A stretch of 64,000 nucleotides of DNA from Sthenelais limicola (lineage: Eukaryota > Annelida > Polychaeta > Phyllodocida > Sigalionidae). Each line of letters opens with the position of its first letter. Positions within the stretch are counted from its first letter, which is position 1. A program made the translations under genes and the position numbers. The stretch spans positions 61,314,966 through 61,378,965 of the forward strand of contig OW804094.1 in NCBI GenBank assembly GCA_942159475.1, given 5' to 3'. The notes under the pieces were generated by a model. The model saw nothing but the letters and a program-made list of their open reading frames with translations. It was not told where the DNA came from and did no database searches. Shown piece by piece: positions 12,120 through 22,529 of this stretch.

Positions 12120-12475
12120 ACTTAGGAAAATCCACATAACTCCGTTCATTTACAGTATTTAGTGATGAACTTTTGAATATTGACAGGAAAGGTATTGAAC
12201 TAATTATGTCCGCAATACTAAGTCGGTGTGATGAAATTAAAGGCAATCCGAAAGGGGTTGTGGTAATTCAAAATAATTAAAATAATCATTGCGGTTGGTG
12301 CAAATTTATTTATAAACAACCTTTACGAAAATCCCCATAACCCTGAAAATTTAAAACAGTTTGTGATGAACTTTTGAATATTGCCAGGGAAGGTATTCAA
12401 CTACGTACGGTACATCTGCAACAAGAAGTATGTGTGATGAAATTAAAGGTAATCTGAAAGGGGGTGTATTAATTA
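12120..12475 (+). repeat. Diverged tandem duplication, ~210-bp period
   Basis: Two segments are related: about 12125-12270 and 12335-12475. Both contain GTGATGAACTTTTGAATATTG, an AAGGTATT block and GTGTGATGAAATTAAAGG. The sequence between them is diverged. There is no coding evidence. Confidence 0.6.
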
Positions 12476-12867
12476 AAACTGAGTCCAATGTTTCAGGCTA
12501 CATGAGCCCTTTTTCAAAGAGGTTTATCAGGATGCCTATACAGTATCATATAAATTATGAAATCACTGCTAATTATATACACTTCATGTTTACCTTCTAA
12601 ATCAATGGTTCTGTTATATAGTCAGTCTTCCCGGGGGAAAGCATGTTACATTTGTCCATTTGTCTGAGTCTTGCATGTTAGTCTGAAATATAAAAAATAA
12701 TGGATAATATACAATTTACCATATTAATAACTATAATTTAACATATGTGATTTTAAGCCTTACACCCCCCCTCCTTCCTCTCTTGTTTTATATTATTCAT
12801 ATTCTAAATTAAATTATTCATGTTCTAAATTTTCAAGATCAACATACTTTAATTATTTTTATATTAC
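12476..12867. other. Gene-free spacer
   Basis: AT-rich, with a short C/T-rich tract at about 12763-12790. Nothing recognisable. Confidence 0.5.
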
Positions 12868-13402
12868 AGGGGTCGTAGTAAGCCTTGGGTCAGTACTAGT
12901 ATTGTGGATGAGTGGACTGATGGAGGTACTCGTCCACAACCAGTCAGCACTCGTCCACATTTACAATTGTAGAAGTGAAAACAAGATAGAATATTTATCT
13001 TAATGCATAATAGTGGATCGAGTTCCATAAATGTAACATATAGGAGACAAGAAAAAGAGCAACGTCTAAACAAAGAACATTTGTTTGATTGTATGTATAA
13101 CTTGATTGGTATTTTGTAAATAACCCTCCTCAGGGGGGAGGAGAGAGGGAGGTCCGCAGGGAGAGAGTGAGAGGGAAGAAGGGAAGAAAGTGAAATGAGA
13201 CAAATAAAAATCCATGGAAGTCATTTGCCCTTAATGCCACTTTTCGATTTTATTTTCAATGAAACCTTGTGTGAGAATTTACAATCTTTTAATTTGCCCT
13301 GTGTTGGTACTCGTAAGTGTGGACGAGTGCACCAGCAATGGTACTCGTCCACAGCAAAATATACTCGTTATTTACCAGTACAAAGCCCTTACTACGATCC
13401 CT
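12868..13402. mobile_element. Miniature TIR element (MITE), 535 bp
   Basis: The left end AGGGGTCGTAGTAAG is matched by the reverse complement of the right end (AGGGATCGTAGTAAG). Just inside both ends there are clusters of CTCGTCCACA or its reverse complement (two on the left at about 12918-12958, three on the right at about 13318-13360), a subterminal repeat pattern typical of transposase binding sites. The centre has no transposase ORF. A target duplication could not be assigned with confidence. Confidence 0.65.
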
Positions 13403-13700
13403 GTTATTATATTATTTCCTATTCCTATTATTATCAAGATCAACATACTCAAATTAATGAAATATCACCATAATGAAACGTTGAGTTAAATGTGGTTATG
13501 CGACTAAAATTTGGGTAAATTCTAGGTCATACTGAACTGAGTGGTATCTAGGTCATAGAGCACTATGGTAGGCCATAATGGGAGCTATGTCGGCGGAGAG
13601 GAGAGCTTGTTAAAATCTCAACTATAAGAGCCTTTTCAGAAGTCAAAAAATTACAAAATTCCGGTCAGTGATAGATTAGTGTCAGTGATTAGTGTCCTTC

Positions 13701-13758
13701 ATAGCCCTGCAGGGCTATAATGACCAGAGTCTAAGGGAAAGTAGCCCTGCGGGGCTAG
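13701..13758. repeat. Pair of CCCTGC/GGGGC palindromes
   Basis: ATAGCCCTGCAGGGCTAT (13701-13718) is a perfect 18-bp palindrome, and TAGCCCTGCGGGGCTA (13743-13758) is a near copy 24 bases on. Their role is unknown. They lie in gene-free DNA next to a GA-rich tract (13850-13900). Confidence 0.55.
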
Positions 13759-16700
13759 TGTGTCCAAGGGGCTGGAAAGGTGGAAACTACGGTACCGTAC
13801 CCAAAAGTGGCAAAACAGTAGACACATATACCGAGAGGGAAGAGAGTCAGAGATAGAGATCAGACAGAGAGGGAGAGAGAGAAAGAGAGGGGAGAGCGGC
13901 AGATAGAGATGAGACATATTTTGACCACTTCCAGTGGTTAACATCGCCGAAATTAAAACCAAAATGGTGCTGTCCATGGGTAGAAGCAGGTTCAACGGAC
14001 TACTAGGCTATAACGTTACTACTATTGTCGCCCACCCATAGACCCTTGCCCTAGATTTCTAAAGTCTATGTACAGTATGCTATTTATGCGTAGGTATACT
14101 TACATAAGTTCTCATCAATCCTCGGCATAATATCATGGTGAACTCTGATGTCGGAAATATCGTAGAGATGGCAAGTTTCAGGATTTTGTTTGGGTTTGGA
14201 GCAGGGTTTGGAGACGTGTTTGTTAGACACAAAATGGCGGCCATAACGCTTGTTTAGCTACCACACCTCACCGCAAGATGGCCCCAGCAATTTGCCACCA
14301 GAGGGCGGTGCATCTATGGTTCGCTTCCTCATTCCATAGACGTTATATTAGACGACGTCAACTGAAATTTGCAATGCAATCCAGTCCAACCGGTGTTACT
14401 CTTAATATTTGACTTTGTATTGAAGGTCCCTTTTTTTCTTTTGGTCTTGGGAGGCCATGTGAAATAGTTTGATTGTCTATTTCGTTTAATAAACCTATCT
14501 TCTTTTGAGAGATCTGATAACTCATGTTTTTAATTATTGCACAACCAAGCACACATTTATATCATTTAGATGAGAAAGTAGTATAGCTTGCCCTAGGCTA
14601 GTCATCTTATTTTTTATTCAATGTTTTGGCTTTGTATGAAACTAGGCCTATATATCTCTTTGACCGACAAAGTGATTTTGGAAAGCATCAATAGATTTAT
14701 ATGTTTTGGGTTATAACAGAATCACCGAATTCTGAATAGTCCCTAATGGAGATATTTAGACCAACCTTATGTGAAACCATAGTATTCATCAAAGATACAA
14801 TTTATTATCTTAACATTTTATCAGGACCATACGTTGTATGACTTGCATTTTATGGTAGGCCTACCATCATTGGAATAGGCTTGACTTCATTTCCCTGAAA
14901 CAGATCATCAAAAGGGACACTGGTTTCTGGCTCGATTTTCTAAGTGCTACACCTGAGAATGCTACTACTTGCTACACCTGACCACACCATATATAAAACG
15001 GCACTGCCACGATTACTTGTGTGAGAAAATTGTAACCCAATCAAAATGGAACTGATTGGGAATAGCGGGAAGAGTTGTTTACATTGTAGTTAGATATTTT
15101 ATATATTTTTTTTATATGTTGTATTTTAGAGTCTGAGTATGCTATGAGGGCCAATAGGAAGATCTGCAAGTTGCAGATATTATATCCCGATTTTGATGTA
15201 CATATGTACTTTGAAATAAAAACTCTATATGTAGAATAAAGAGTTGGCCTAACATCTAATTCTCGGCTATATATACATGTACATGTGACTACAGTCTACC
15301 GATACTGGTGTGCGCCCAGCGCGCTAAAACAGCGCTGTTTTGGTGTGCATTTTGTCACCCTGTTGTTTGCATGTTATATCGCAGAGCAATGCTATATATA
15401 GCGGCCGCACGTGTCCCCAACGGGTAGCAAGGCAAGGTGTGACAGCGCTGGGAGAGCGCATGTCGCGGTCCGAGTGTCATGCCGCACAGAACGTGCTGTT
15501 TTGGCGCAGTATATGTGTCCATTGGGTGGGAACCATATGTTCAAAGTTCTTATGACAAAATCTTCGCCGCTATTAGGATAAAAGTGCCTTTTCAGGCTAG
15601 TAAATAAATAATAATTATGGAATTTGAATATAAAGTACATGCGTATTTAGAAAATACTAGTATATTACTTCTGCTGAAAAGAATGGTTTCTACACATGCA
15701 TGCACACTCATTCATTATTATGAAAAAAGACAATTTTTATGTAATCACTAATTTGCACTGATCCAGACATGGTAAATATCATTTTGGAATATTTGTGTGT
15801 TGCCGTTACGACATGTATTAGCTTTAAAGGAATGAAATGTCCCTAAACTAATCACTAATATTATACTGTGTTTAGGTTTTGGAGGAGGGAAGATGCATAT
15901 GTTTTTATATTTCAGTAAATATAAAAGTTATTGACCCATGACGTTTATGAACCCTTTTATTCCATCAAATAAAATTCAATGAATTGATATGGGAATGTTT
16001 TATGTCGCGTTACGACATGTAAAATAAATCCCATATTTAAAATAAAATATATTTCATTTCCCCTGTTCTAATAATTGTTTAGGCCTGCCTGAATTTGGTA
16101 AAAGATATAGATATGAATAAATACAGATGTTGTTGAATTGCAGTGAGCATATATTAGAATGTCGCCATGATGACTATAGCGTCGCCGTTACGTCATAATT
16201 AATAGAAATAAAGAGATCCTGCTATATTAGCACAGTAATTGTATAGAAATAAAACAGATATTTTGACAAAAAGTTATTCAAACTTTGGTTAGAACCATAT
16301 CCTATGTTGGCGGTCATCATCGATTTCCTAACTGTTACTTTGGCATTTAATATTGCTGGCATAACTAATGGGTATCTCATCTCAAATTGACACAATATTA
16401 GTTGATAAATCGGGCTTAATATAGGCGAAATAAGGCAAAAAAAAATAGGCAAAAATGGGGTTTCTGAATCATAGATGTAGGAATCGAAATATTTGGCACA
16501 GCCTTCCCAAACTTCGTCTGCATTATACTGATATTCCCTGCTACATGTACGCCAAAAATTGTACACATTCAAAGAATTTTATTTTTTCTAAAAATATGCC
16601 CTCCAGAAATCAAATGCTGCCTGTTTGGGAGAATTACTCATATATAGTCAGTCGAACCTGCCTCTAATCAATGATCCAGGGCCGTCACCCTACTAGAGTT

Positions 16701-17340
16701 AGACTAGCGCTAACTAAATATATGGGAATTAAACTGGAAAATTTCTTAGGAAATTCTAGCGGGCAACCTGATTTTGCAGCTTTTCCGGTGGGGCAACATA
16801 TTTTTATTCCTTTTTTTTGACCACTGAATAATGTATATAAATAGCTTTCCATAGTAATGCATGCAATGCTGTCAACCTGGCTAGTCAACAACAAGTTGGT
16901 AGTGATCAGGAATGAGGAGGAGGAAGTTTATTCTTTGCATCTTCCTTTATCCTTCCATTGAAAATGTAATAGAAGAGATCCATAGGGTCTTTTCATTCCT
17001 CATTAGTTCTAGTGTAATATCCATGGGCCTCCCAGTCAGGCATTGTTAAAAAGAAGTGATTTGAGTGCACCAAAATAGTAGCCTACAGTACAGCAGCCTG
17101 TATACAATAGCACTAGCTACAGAGTGACGGAAGTTTGCTGCGCTTCGCTGACGTCACTCTCACATAGGACTCTGGGAATCTAGAAGCTGTCAGCATACCG
17201 GATAATAGCCAGTTTTAACACAAACAATTACTCCTCATAGACTTATAAATGAGTAAATTACATTATACAATGTACAAAACATCATATTATAGTTTTTCCC
17301 AATGTCTGAAAACGCAATTTACGCAGTCCAGTGTTCCCCT
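13759..17340. other. Long gene-free stretch with a few small repeats
   Basis: No convincing gene is seen. Items present are a GA-rich tract at 13850-13905, CpG-rich palindromic sequence around AGCGCGCTAAAACAGCGCTG at 15318-15340 and more CpG DNA to 15560, and the dispersed repeat at 16075-16640 that matches 9290-9425. All open frames are short and lack known motifs. Confidence 0.5.
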
Positions 17341-17812
17341 TTAAATGACATCTTGAGTTTTCGTTGTTTAATGGGGTAGGAATTGTCCGAAGGCCCATTC
17401 CTCCTCATTGAACCGGAACTCTGGAGGGGACTCACTCTCCCACACTGGAGGCGGGACCGGAAGGGTCAGAGGCCAGTCACCATCCTCGCCCTCACTCCTC
17501 CGCTGACCACACACCAACCAAGACGTGGTAAAAACTTCCCACCCACCTCCCTCAAAAACATTCTCTTATAATAACTAAACATTACTCCTATATTCCATAG
17601 GGGATAATATGTGTTACTGCTGTTGGGTACACCTACATAAATATATCTATAAATGTGTGTGATTGTGTACTCCATAAGTTCTTCGACTAGCTCACATCAA
17701 GTCAGAGACAGCATCAGTGTTGACTATAACCATACTATAACCATATACACTAATTACTCCAAACGGTAATAAATATATCTTAAATGACATCTTGAGTTTT
17801 CGTTGTTTAATG
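17341..17812 (+). mobile_element. YR-element-derived insertion with 33-bp direct flanks
   Basis: Identical 33-base sequences, both starting TTAAATGACATC and ending TTGTTTAATG, occupy 17341-17373 and 17780-17812. The insert between them ends with the same 184-base block seen at 924-1107. Its first part (17374-17600) does not match the recombinase region. Long identical flanks look like a target duplication and suggest a fairly recent insertion. YR integration usually leaves none, so another machinery (LINE enzymes, for example) may have copied this RNA. The first five bases (TTAAA) may belong to the element, making the duplication 28-33 bp. Confidence 0.65.
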
Positions 17813-17849
17813 TTGCCATCATTGCTGTTTACATGTACAATTAAATTGA

Positions 17850-18830
17850 AAGAAAATGCAGGTTCCCTATGGCCCTCAGGGAACTGAACTTAACAGAATG
17901 GAAAGATTAAAAGTAATAGAAAAACAAGAAGAGCCCACTAGTTGGGTCAGTGAATAAGTGATAGTGAACAAACCAAATGGTGCAATTAGGTTGTCTAGAC
18001 CCCAAAGACCTAAATGAGGCGATACAGAGAGAGTATCAACAATTGCCAACAAGGGATGAAATCTTTTCAGAAATGAGGGAGGCTAAATTATTCTCAAAGT
18101 TAGATGCCTCCCAAGCCTTTTGGCAAATACCGTTATCTAATGAATCGAAGCCACTCACAACCTTTAATACACCTTTTGGCAGGTATCGCTATAGACAGAT
18201 GCCTCATAGACTTTGCTCAGTCCTAGAAATCTTTTACAGGTCGATGGAGACCATGTTTGGCGGTATACAAGGCGCCAGAGTGTTCATGGATGACATTATT
18301 GTTTGGGGAAGTGACAAACAGGAATATGACGCATGTCTACAGGAAGTGAAGCAACGCATTGTGAAATATGGACTGTACATGAATTGGGCCAGGTGTGAGA
18401 TAGGGCGGCAGAGTGTGATCTTCCTAGGAGAAGAACTAACATCAGAAGGAGTCAACCCAGATTGGGAGAAAGAACAAATGATGAATAAGATGCCAACACC
18501 AGGGTTGCAAAGAGCTCTAAGGTTAATAAACTATATAGGGAAATTCATTCTTGGCGACCAAGTGTGCCAATCTAAGGAGCTTGATGAAAAAGGACACAAT
18601 GTGGCAGTGGACAACCACACATGTGGCAGAATGGACAGAGTTAAAGAACATTATGGTGTCAGAGCCGGTGTTGAAATATTTTGATGCAGGTAGGGAGACA
18701 ACTGTCTCAACTGATTCGTCTAAATATGGTCTAGAGGTATGTGGCACCAGAGTATTGTCACAACTTGATGGGAATGAGGGGAAGTCTTGGGCTATTTACT
18801 TTCATAAATATGGATTGTTTTTGTAGGTTG
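17850..18830 (+). pseudogene. Gypsy-type reverse transcriptase/RNase H relic
   Basis: The frame from 17977 reads LDPKDLNEAI, then KLDASQAFWQIPL, TFNTPFGRYRYRQMP and the polymerase box FMDDIIVWG (usual form Y/FxDD), followed by IVFLGEEL-like sequence: the palm and thumb order of gypsy/Ty3 reverse transcriptase. Upstream, 17880-17976 reads NRMEKLKVIEKQEEPTSWV in another frame. At about 18540 the frame shifts again, and 18551-18826 holds the connection/RNase H start with TVSTDSSKYGL. The copy ends abruptly near 18825, with no LTR or integrase. It is a dead fragment with at least three frame breaks or stops. Confidence 0.8.
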
Positions 18831-19492
18831 ATATTGCCCACCATCCCGCCCACCATCCTCCTTACTGTCCCGCCCTCCTCCCATGGCTAGTCGCATTAAA
18901 ATCGTTTCGTTTCATTGTTAAATCCATGTGCAAACCATCGCCGATGTTTTGCACATTATACGCTCTATGGTGGCGCAGAATGGGTGGTGTGGAATCCCCG
19001 CTGCTATGACGTCATTACACGGGCCTTGTTCTGGAGTGTGTTACCGAAATTACCCAAAGTGTACCGAGAAGAGCAGAGTGTGTTTCACCATGCAAGAGTG
19101 ATGGCAAGAATGTTGGCTTCGAAGAGTACCGAGAGATAGAGGCATTACCGTGTGCGGTCTGGTATGCAGTAATTATACTAGTAAGAGCTTACAATCTTCG
19201 GTGAAATCTCTTTTATACATTATAATGGGGACATTAAGATAGGTGAGGAGTCTGGCCACATAGGAAATAGGGCATTATTTGGCAATCATAGCGGATCCTG
19301 ACCAATAGGCTTCCACCATGGGGATGGGGGCGAATTTCTGAGCTACGATGCAATGTAATGCATAATATTAATTATGCCATGACGCAATGTAGCATATTCT
19401 CTATGCGACATTGTCAATCCTATGCAACATTGTCTACTGAATGGAAAACTAGCATTGTAAAAGCTATCCCTAAAAAAATAATCCTATCTCGG
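18831..19492. other. Gene-free stretch
   Basis: A 74-codon open frame at 18915-19139 has no recognisable motif. CCCGCCCACCATCC repeats occur at 18838-18880. Nothing else is supported. Confidence 0.45.
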
Positions 19493-19903
19493 TAAAGCTG
19501 GCGCCACACTAGCCGAAATAAGCTCGCGATAGGCTTCGCAACAGGCTTTCCCGATAGGCCTAGCTATTGCAGAGGTCTATCGGGAAGGCCTGTTGCAAAC
19601 GTCGCCACACCTTTGCAATAGAGCCTTGCAATTAATCGCAATAGCATGGTGACGTCTGCGATGCAATGCTTATCGCCAACAAATATTAAACATGTCTAAT
19701 ATGGCTGCGATAGACGGCGATGCATTTCTTATCGTGAGGCCTGTTGCGAAGCCTGTTGCAAAGCCTGTTGCAAAGCCTGTTGCAAAGGGGCCCACACATC
19801 TGCGATACAGTGCACTCCCAGATGGAATATTTTCATTTCTATTGCAGAGGCCTGTTGCAAAGCTTATTGCGAGGCCTATCGCAGCTAGTGTGCTCCCGCC
19901 TTA
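19493..19903. mobile_element. Miniature TIR element with internal GCCTGTTGC repeats
   Basis: The left end TAAAGCTGGCGCCACACTAGC-like sequence is inverted on the right as GCTAGTGTGCTCCCGCCTTA. The inside is full of AGGCCTGTTGCAAAG and CGATAGGC motifs in both orientations, including a short tandem run of AAGCCTGTTGC at 19737-19788. ATCCTATC occurs just outside both ends (19481-19488 and 19904-19911) and may be an 8-bp target duplication, although four bases separate it from the left terminus. No transposase is encoded. Confidence 0.65.
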
Positions 19904-19914
19904 ATCCTATCCTA

Positions 19915-20112
19915 TCCCTATTAGCTTGATGCACATTTTTGGGAAGATGCTTGAGAAAATTACGGCTGAAAATTTATATTCTTATTTTGATATTAACCTG
20001 ATAATTAATGATGTTCAATTTGGTTTTAGGCCTGGTAGATTGACTAGTGATTCTTTATACGGATTAATACATGATACCGACATATCCTTGAACAATAATA
20101 ATTATATGCTTG
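19915..20112 (+). pseudogene. LINE reverse transcriptase, part 1 (host of nested insertions)
   Basis: The frame reads LHIFGKMLEKI...QFGFRPGRLTSDSL, matching the early RT blocks of APE-type LINEs (the FR.G/ST motif). It stops at 20112, where an LTR element begins. The same frame resumes at 35371 with a FIDFSKTFN block when the 15.25-kb insert and one copy of CTTG are removed. The 5' side is truncated near 19915, as is usual for LINE copies. Clade unknown. Confidence 0.8.
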
Positions 20113-20445
20113 TGTAGTAGTTCTGGTATTTAACACTTGGCGTCTGACCATAAAGGTCAAGCCTTCTATTTCACTACTCTAACTATAGAGGCGCCCTGTG
20201 CTTGGGTGAGGTGTATTCCAATATACCATCATTATTTCTTATATATTACCCTTTTACCATGTCTTTTGTAAACCCTTTATATTTCTCTTATAGAGAACTC
20301 TGTCTGTTTATTCTATCAAATACTACTCTTATCCGTGTATGATGTTTTATACACTTTGTTTCATATATTACAAGAGCTAGAGCTACCCGTTGGTATTGCG
20401 GACCAGAGTCACCTACTCTGTCCGGCCTGCCGGGTCCAAGGGCCG
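20113..20445 (+). repeat. 5' LTR, 3'-truncated
   Basis: It matches 34951-35283 base for base except for a few substitutions, then departs at GGGCCG. The last 83 bases found in the 3' LTR, including GAATAAA and the CACTACA end, are absent here, as is any primer-binding site. The copy could not prime normal reverse transcription. Confidence 0.9.
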
Positions 20446-20476
20446 GTCGCGCTTAGTCCTGGAGACTAAGCGCGAC
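20446..20476 (+). other. Perfect 13-bp hairpin at the 5' LTR break
   Basis: GTCGCGCTTAGTC and GACTAAGCGCGAC flank the loop CTGGA. The hairpin starts at the exact base where the 5' LTR stops matching the 3' LTR. It could be a packaging or dimerisation structure of the leader, or the footprint of a deletion or insertion. Confidence 0.75.
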
Positions 20477-20499
20477 AGATTTGGAATAAATCCGGATTT

Positions 20500-20532
20500 G
20501 GTTTTGACTTTTTTGATTCTCTTTCAGAGATG
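20500..20532 (+). promoter_or_regulatory. Candidate splice acceptor before gag
   Basis: A pyrimidine-rich run ends in TTCTCTTTCAG immediately before AGATGGCAGC, the gag start. This is a good 3' splice-site match by eye, and use is unproven. Confidence 0.35.
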
Positions 20533-21555
20533 GCAGCAGCACCTGGAGCGGAAGGCGGACCCCCACCGGACCCTGTACGGATGGGTAAGCAACCTGTGCA
20601 GCCGGGCAAACTGATTGCCACTGGGACTACATTGGCAGAGATGAAGTTCGACAGACAGTTCAGACAGATTATTATGTCTGATGTTGGTTCTGAGTCTGAA
20701 GAGTACAGGACTAGCCAGGAGGACCGTGCAGCCTTCACAGATTACAGATCCCCTGTGAGCGATATGGAGTCAGACGAGGAAAGCTTGTTGAAAGCAACTC
20801 GCCTCCAGTTGTTGAGTTTGCAGAGAAACTTGGCTGCAGAGAAAAGGAAGAACCTCAAGTTTGTTGCAGAAATGAAACAACTCGGGTTCCAAAACCGAGA
20901 GATCCAGGAGACACTGGAAGTGGTGACAGACAGGGATTCTGCCTACATTAAGAGATTGCAGGTAGAAAATGAGAAATTGAAATGCGAGATTACTCGGGTA
21001 GACGATTATTCTCATCTCCAGAATATCTCTGAAGATCAGTCAGCTTCAACACAGACTGATTTTATGTCGTCCCCTTTCTGGAATACACTTGCAGCAGATA
21101 CACGTCGGAGGAGTATGGCTCCTGTGAATACAAGTAGGTCTGCTCCTGTGTGTTCAATGTTTGCTGATCCACAGCCTGGATTAGAGGTTGGAGAAGTCAG
21201 AATGGATGTCTTTGGATCTCCAGTTGGCATGTCTGAGGACACGACAAAGAAAGTAACATTTCGGGACCATAAAAGTTCTGGCATGTCTACTTCTTCCCCT
21301 GCTAGTGGGTCGTTCAGCGAAAGAAAGGAAACACCCTCTCAGAAAAGCCCCCAGACCAGTTTCTCTGTGACAAGTAGGAGTTTTAGTACTCAAACTCCGT
21401 GTGAATCTGATATGGTGAAGATGAGTGATTTGTCTGCTAGTATTGGCACACAGACGGAAAAGACTCCTGAGGGGAAAGGAAAGAAGGATGGTACTGCAAG
21501 TACAGGTAAGAAGGGCGGTACTGCAGGGACGGACGCTGATTTCGAGAGAGGTTAG
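20530..21555 (+). CDS. Gag-like protein, N-terminal part (coiled coil)
   Basis: This open frame starts at ATG in the sequence MAAAPGAEGGPPPDPVRMG. Residues 80-165 or so are rich in heptad-like leucine and charged residues (LLKATRLQLLSLQRNLAAEK, then KRLQVENEKLKCEI), predicting a coiled coil. The remainder is Ser/Thr-rich and low in complexity (residues ~170-340), ending in a Lys/Gly-rich tail. In position it corresponds to the first part of gag, but no capsid fold can be asserted. The frame ends at 21555, where an unrelated LINE 3' end begins. A second gag part with a zinc knuckle resumes after it, so the two were probably one gene. It could also be a separate ORF ahead of gag. Confidence 0.6.
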   Translation: MAAAPGAEGGPPPDPVRMGKQPVQPGKLIATGTTLAEMKFDRQFRQIIMSDVGSESEEYRTSQEDRAAFTDYRSPVSDMESDEESLLKATRLQLLSLQRNLAAEKRKNLKFVAEMKQLGFQNREIQETLEVVTDRDSAYIKRLQVENEKLKCEITRVDDYSHLQNISEDQSASTQTDFMSSPFWNTLAADTRRRSMAPVNTSRSAPVCSMFADPQPGLEVGEVRMDVFGSPVGMSEDTTKKVTFRDHKSSGMSTSSPASGSFSERKETPSQKSPQTSFSVTSRSFSTQTPCESDMVKMSDLSASIGTQTEKTPEGKGKKDGTASTGKKGGTAGTDADFERG

Positions 21556-21559
21556 GTGA

Positions 21560-22525
21560 AAGGAGATGTTTATCATATGTCTACAGAATGACAGAATTAT
21601 GGAATAACTTATCCAGTGATGTCCAAATGACAAAGACAAGAATGCAATTTAGACATTACCTTTGGTCGACATATCTGGATGATTTTGATATTTATCTAGC
21701 AGAAGAGAGAGAAAGATTAGCTGTAACTTAAGATACAAAATGACTATATTTGATAAGAATTGGTTATGATATCTTTTATGATATAGCATGAAACTTTTCG
21801 CGATTGTTAAGTCTATATAGACGGGGAAAGTGTGAACCTTTTTGACTATTAATATGTAATGATGTTTGAGTAAGGATTGCGAGTACATTTATGTGTTAGA
21901 GTGCTCGCTGAGTTATGCTGGAAGAATTTACAAATTCAAACTTTGTGAATTACGAGAAATATCGGGTTTGTGAAGAACAACCCGCAAATAAGGCAAACAA
22001 GTCCTTAGAATTTGAAGACCGATATAACGGTAGCTATACCAACGTACATATTATGATCGTTGCATGTACTTTTATTATTATGTCTTAGGAATTAAGTATT
22101 TGGGTTTAGGGATTGGCTCTATATAGTGAAATTACTTAACTAGAGACAGTAGAGAAAATGAACAATACTATCAATGATAGTACAAACACTCAAGGAAAAG
22201 ACAATCATGGAAAGGACAATGAAGGACACGGTTTAATGCTTCTAAAGAAGGCTATGAAACCTAACTATTAACGAGCCGGGGTAGGGGGGTTTTGGGTTTT
22301 TATAATAATTGTTGATATGTATGTATTTTGGCAATGGTCCAGACATAATAATGTTCACATCGCTATGTTGTTCTTATAAATGAAGTTAATGAATTATAAT
22401 AGAACTATTTAGGAAGAACCTGGTAGACCTGCTAAGGCCGAGGTCACCTTCCTATTTTCTGGATGATGTAATTGATTTAATGAATGGACCAGAATAAAAA
22501 TACGATATATATATATATACAAACC
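21560..22525 (+). mobile_element. 5'-truncated LINE 3' end inside gag
   Basis: From about 21585 the frame reads MTELWNNLSSDVQ, then FRHYLWSTYLDDF and a stop at 21731, matching the C-terminal end of LINE ORF2 proteins. It is followed by ~790 bases of AT-rich 3' UTR ending near an (AT)n tail at 22505-22520. Only the 3' end is present, as expected from target-primed reverse transcription. It separates the two parts of gag. No target duplication could be fixed by eye. It may or may not be the same family as the LINE at 25.2-30.8 kb, whose own 3' end is missing. Confidence 0.65.
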
Positions 22526-22529
22526 AAAG

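Noticed and set aside
15340..15640. Opposed short frames in a CpG-rich patch, considered as a small gene
   Set aside because: Palindromic, low-coding sequence with no motif or splice sites.
20466..20738. Minus-strand frame over the gag start
   Set aside because: Antisense shadow of the gag coding sequence.
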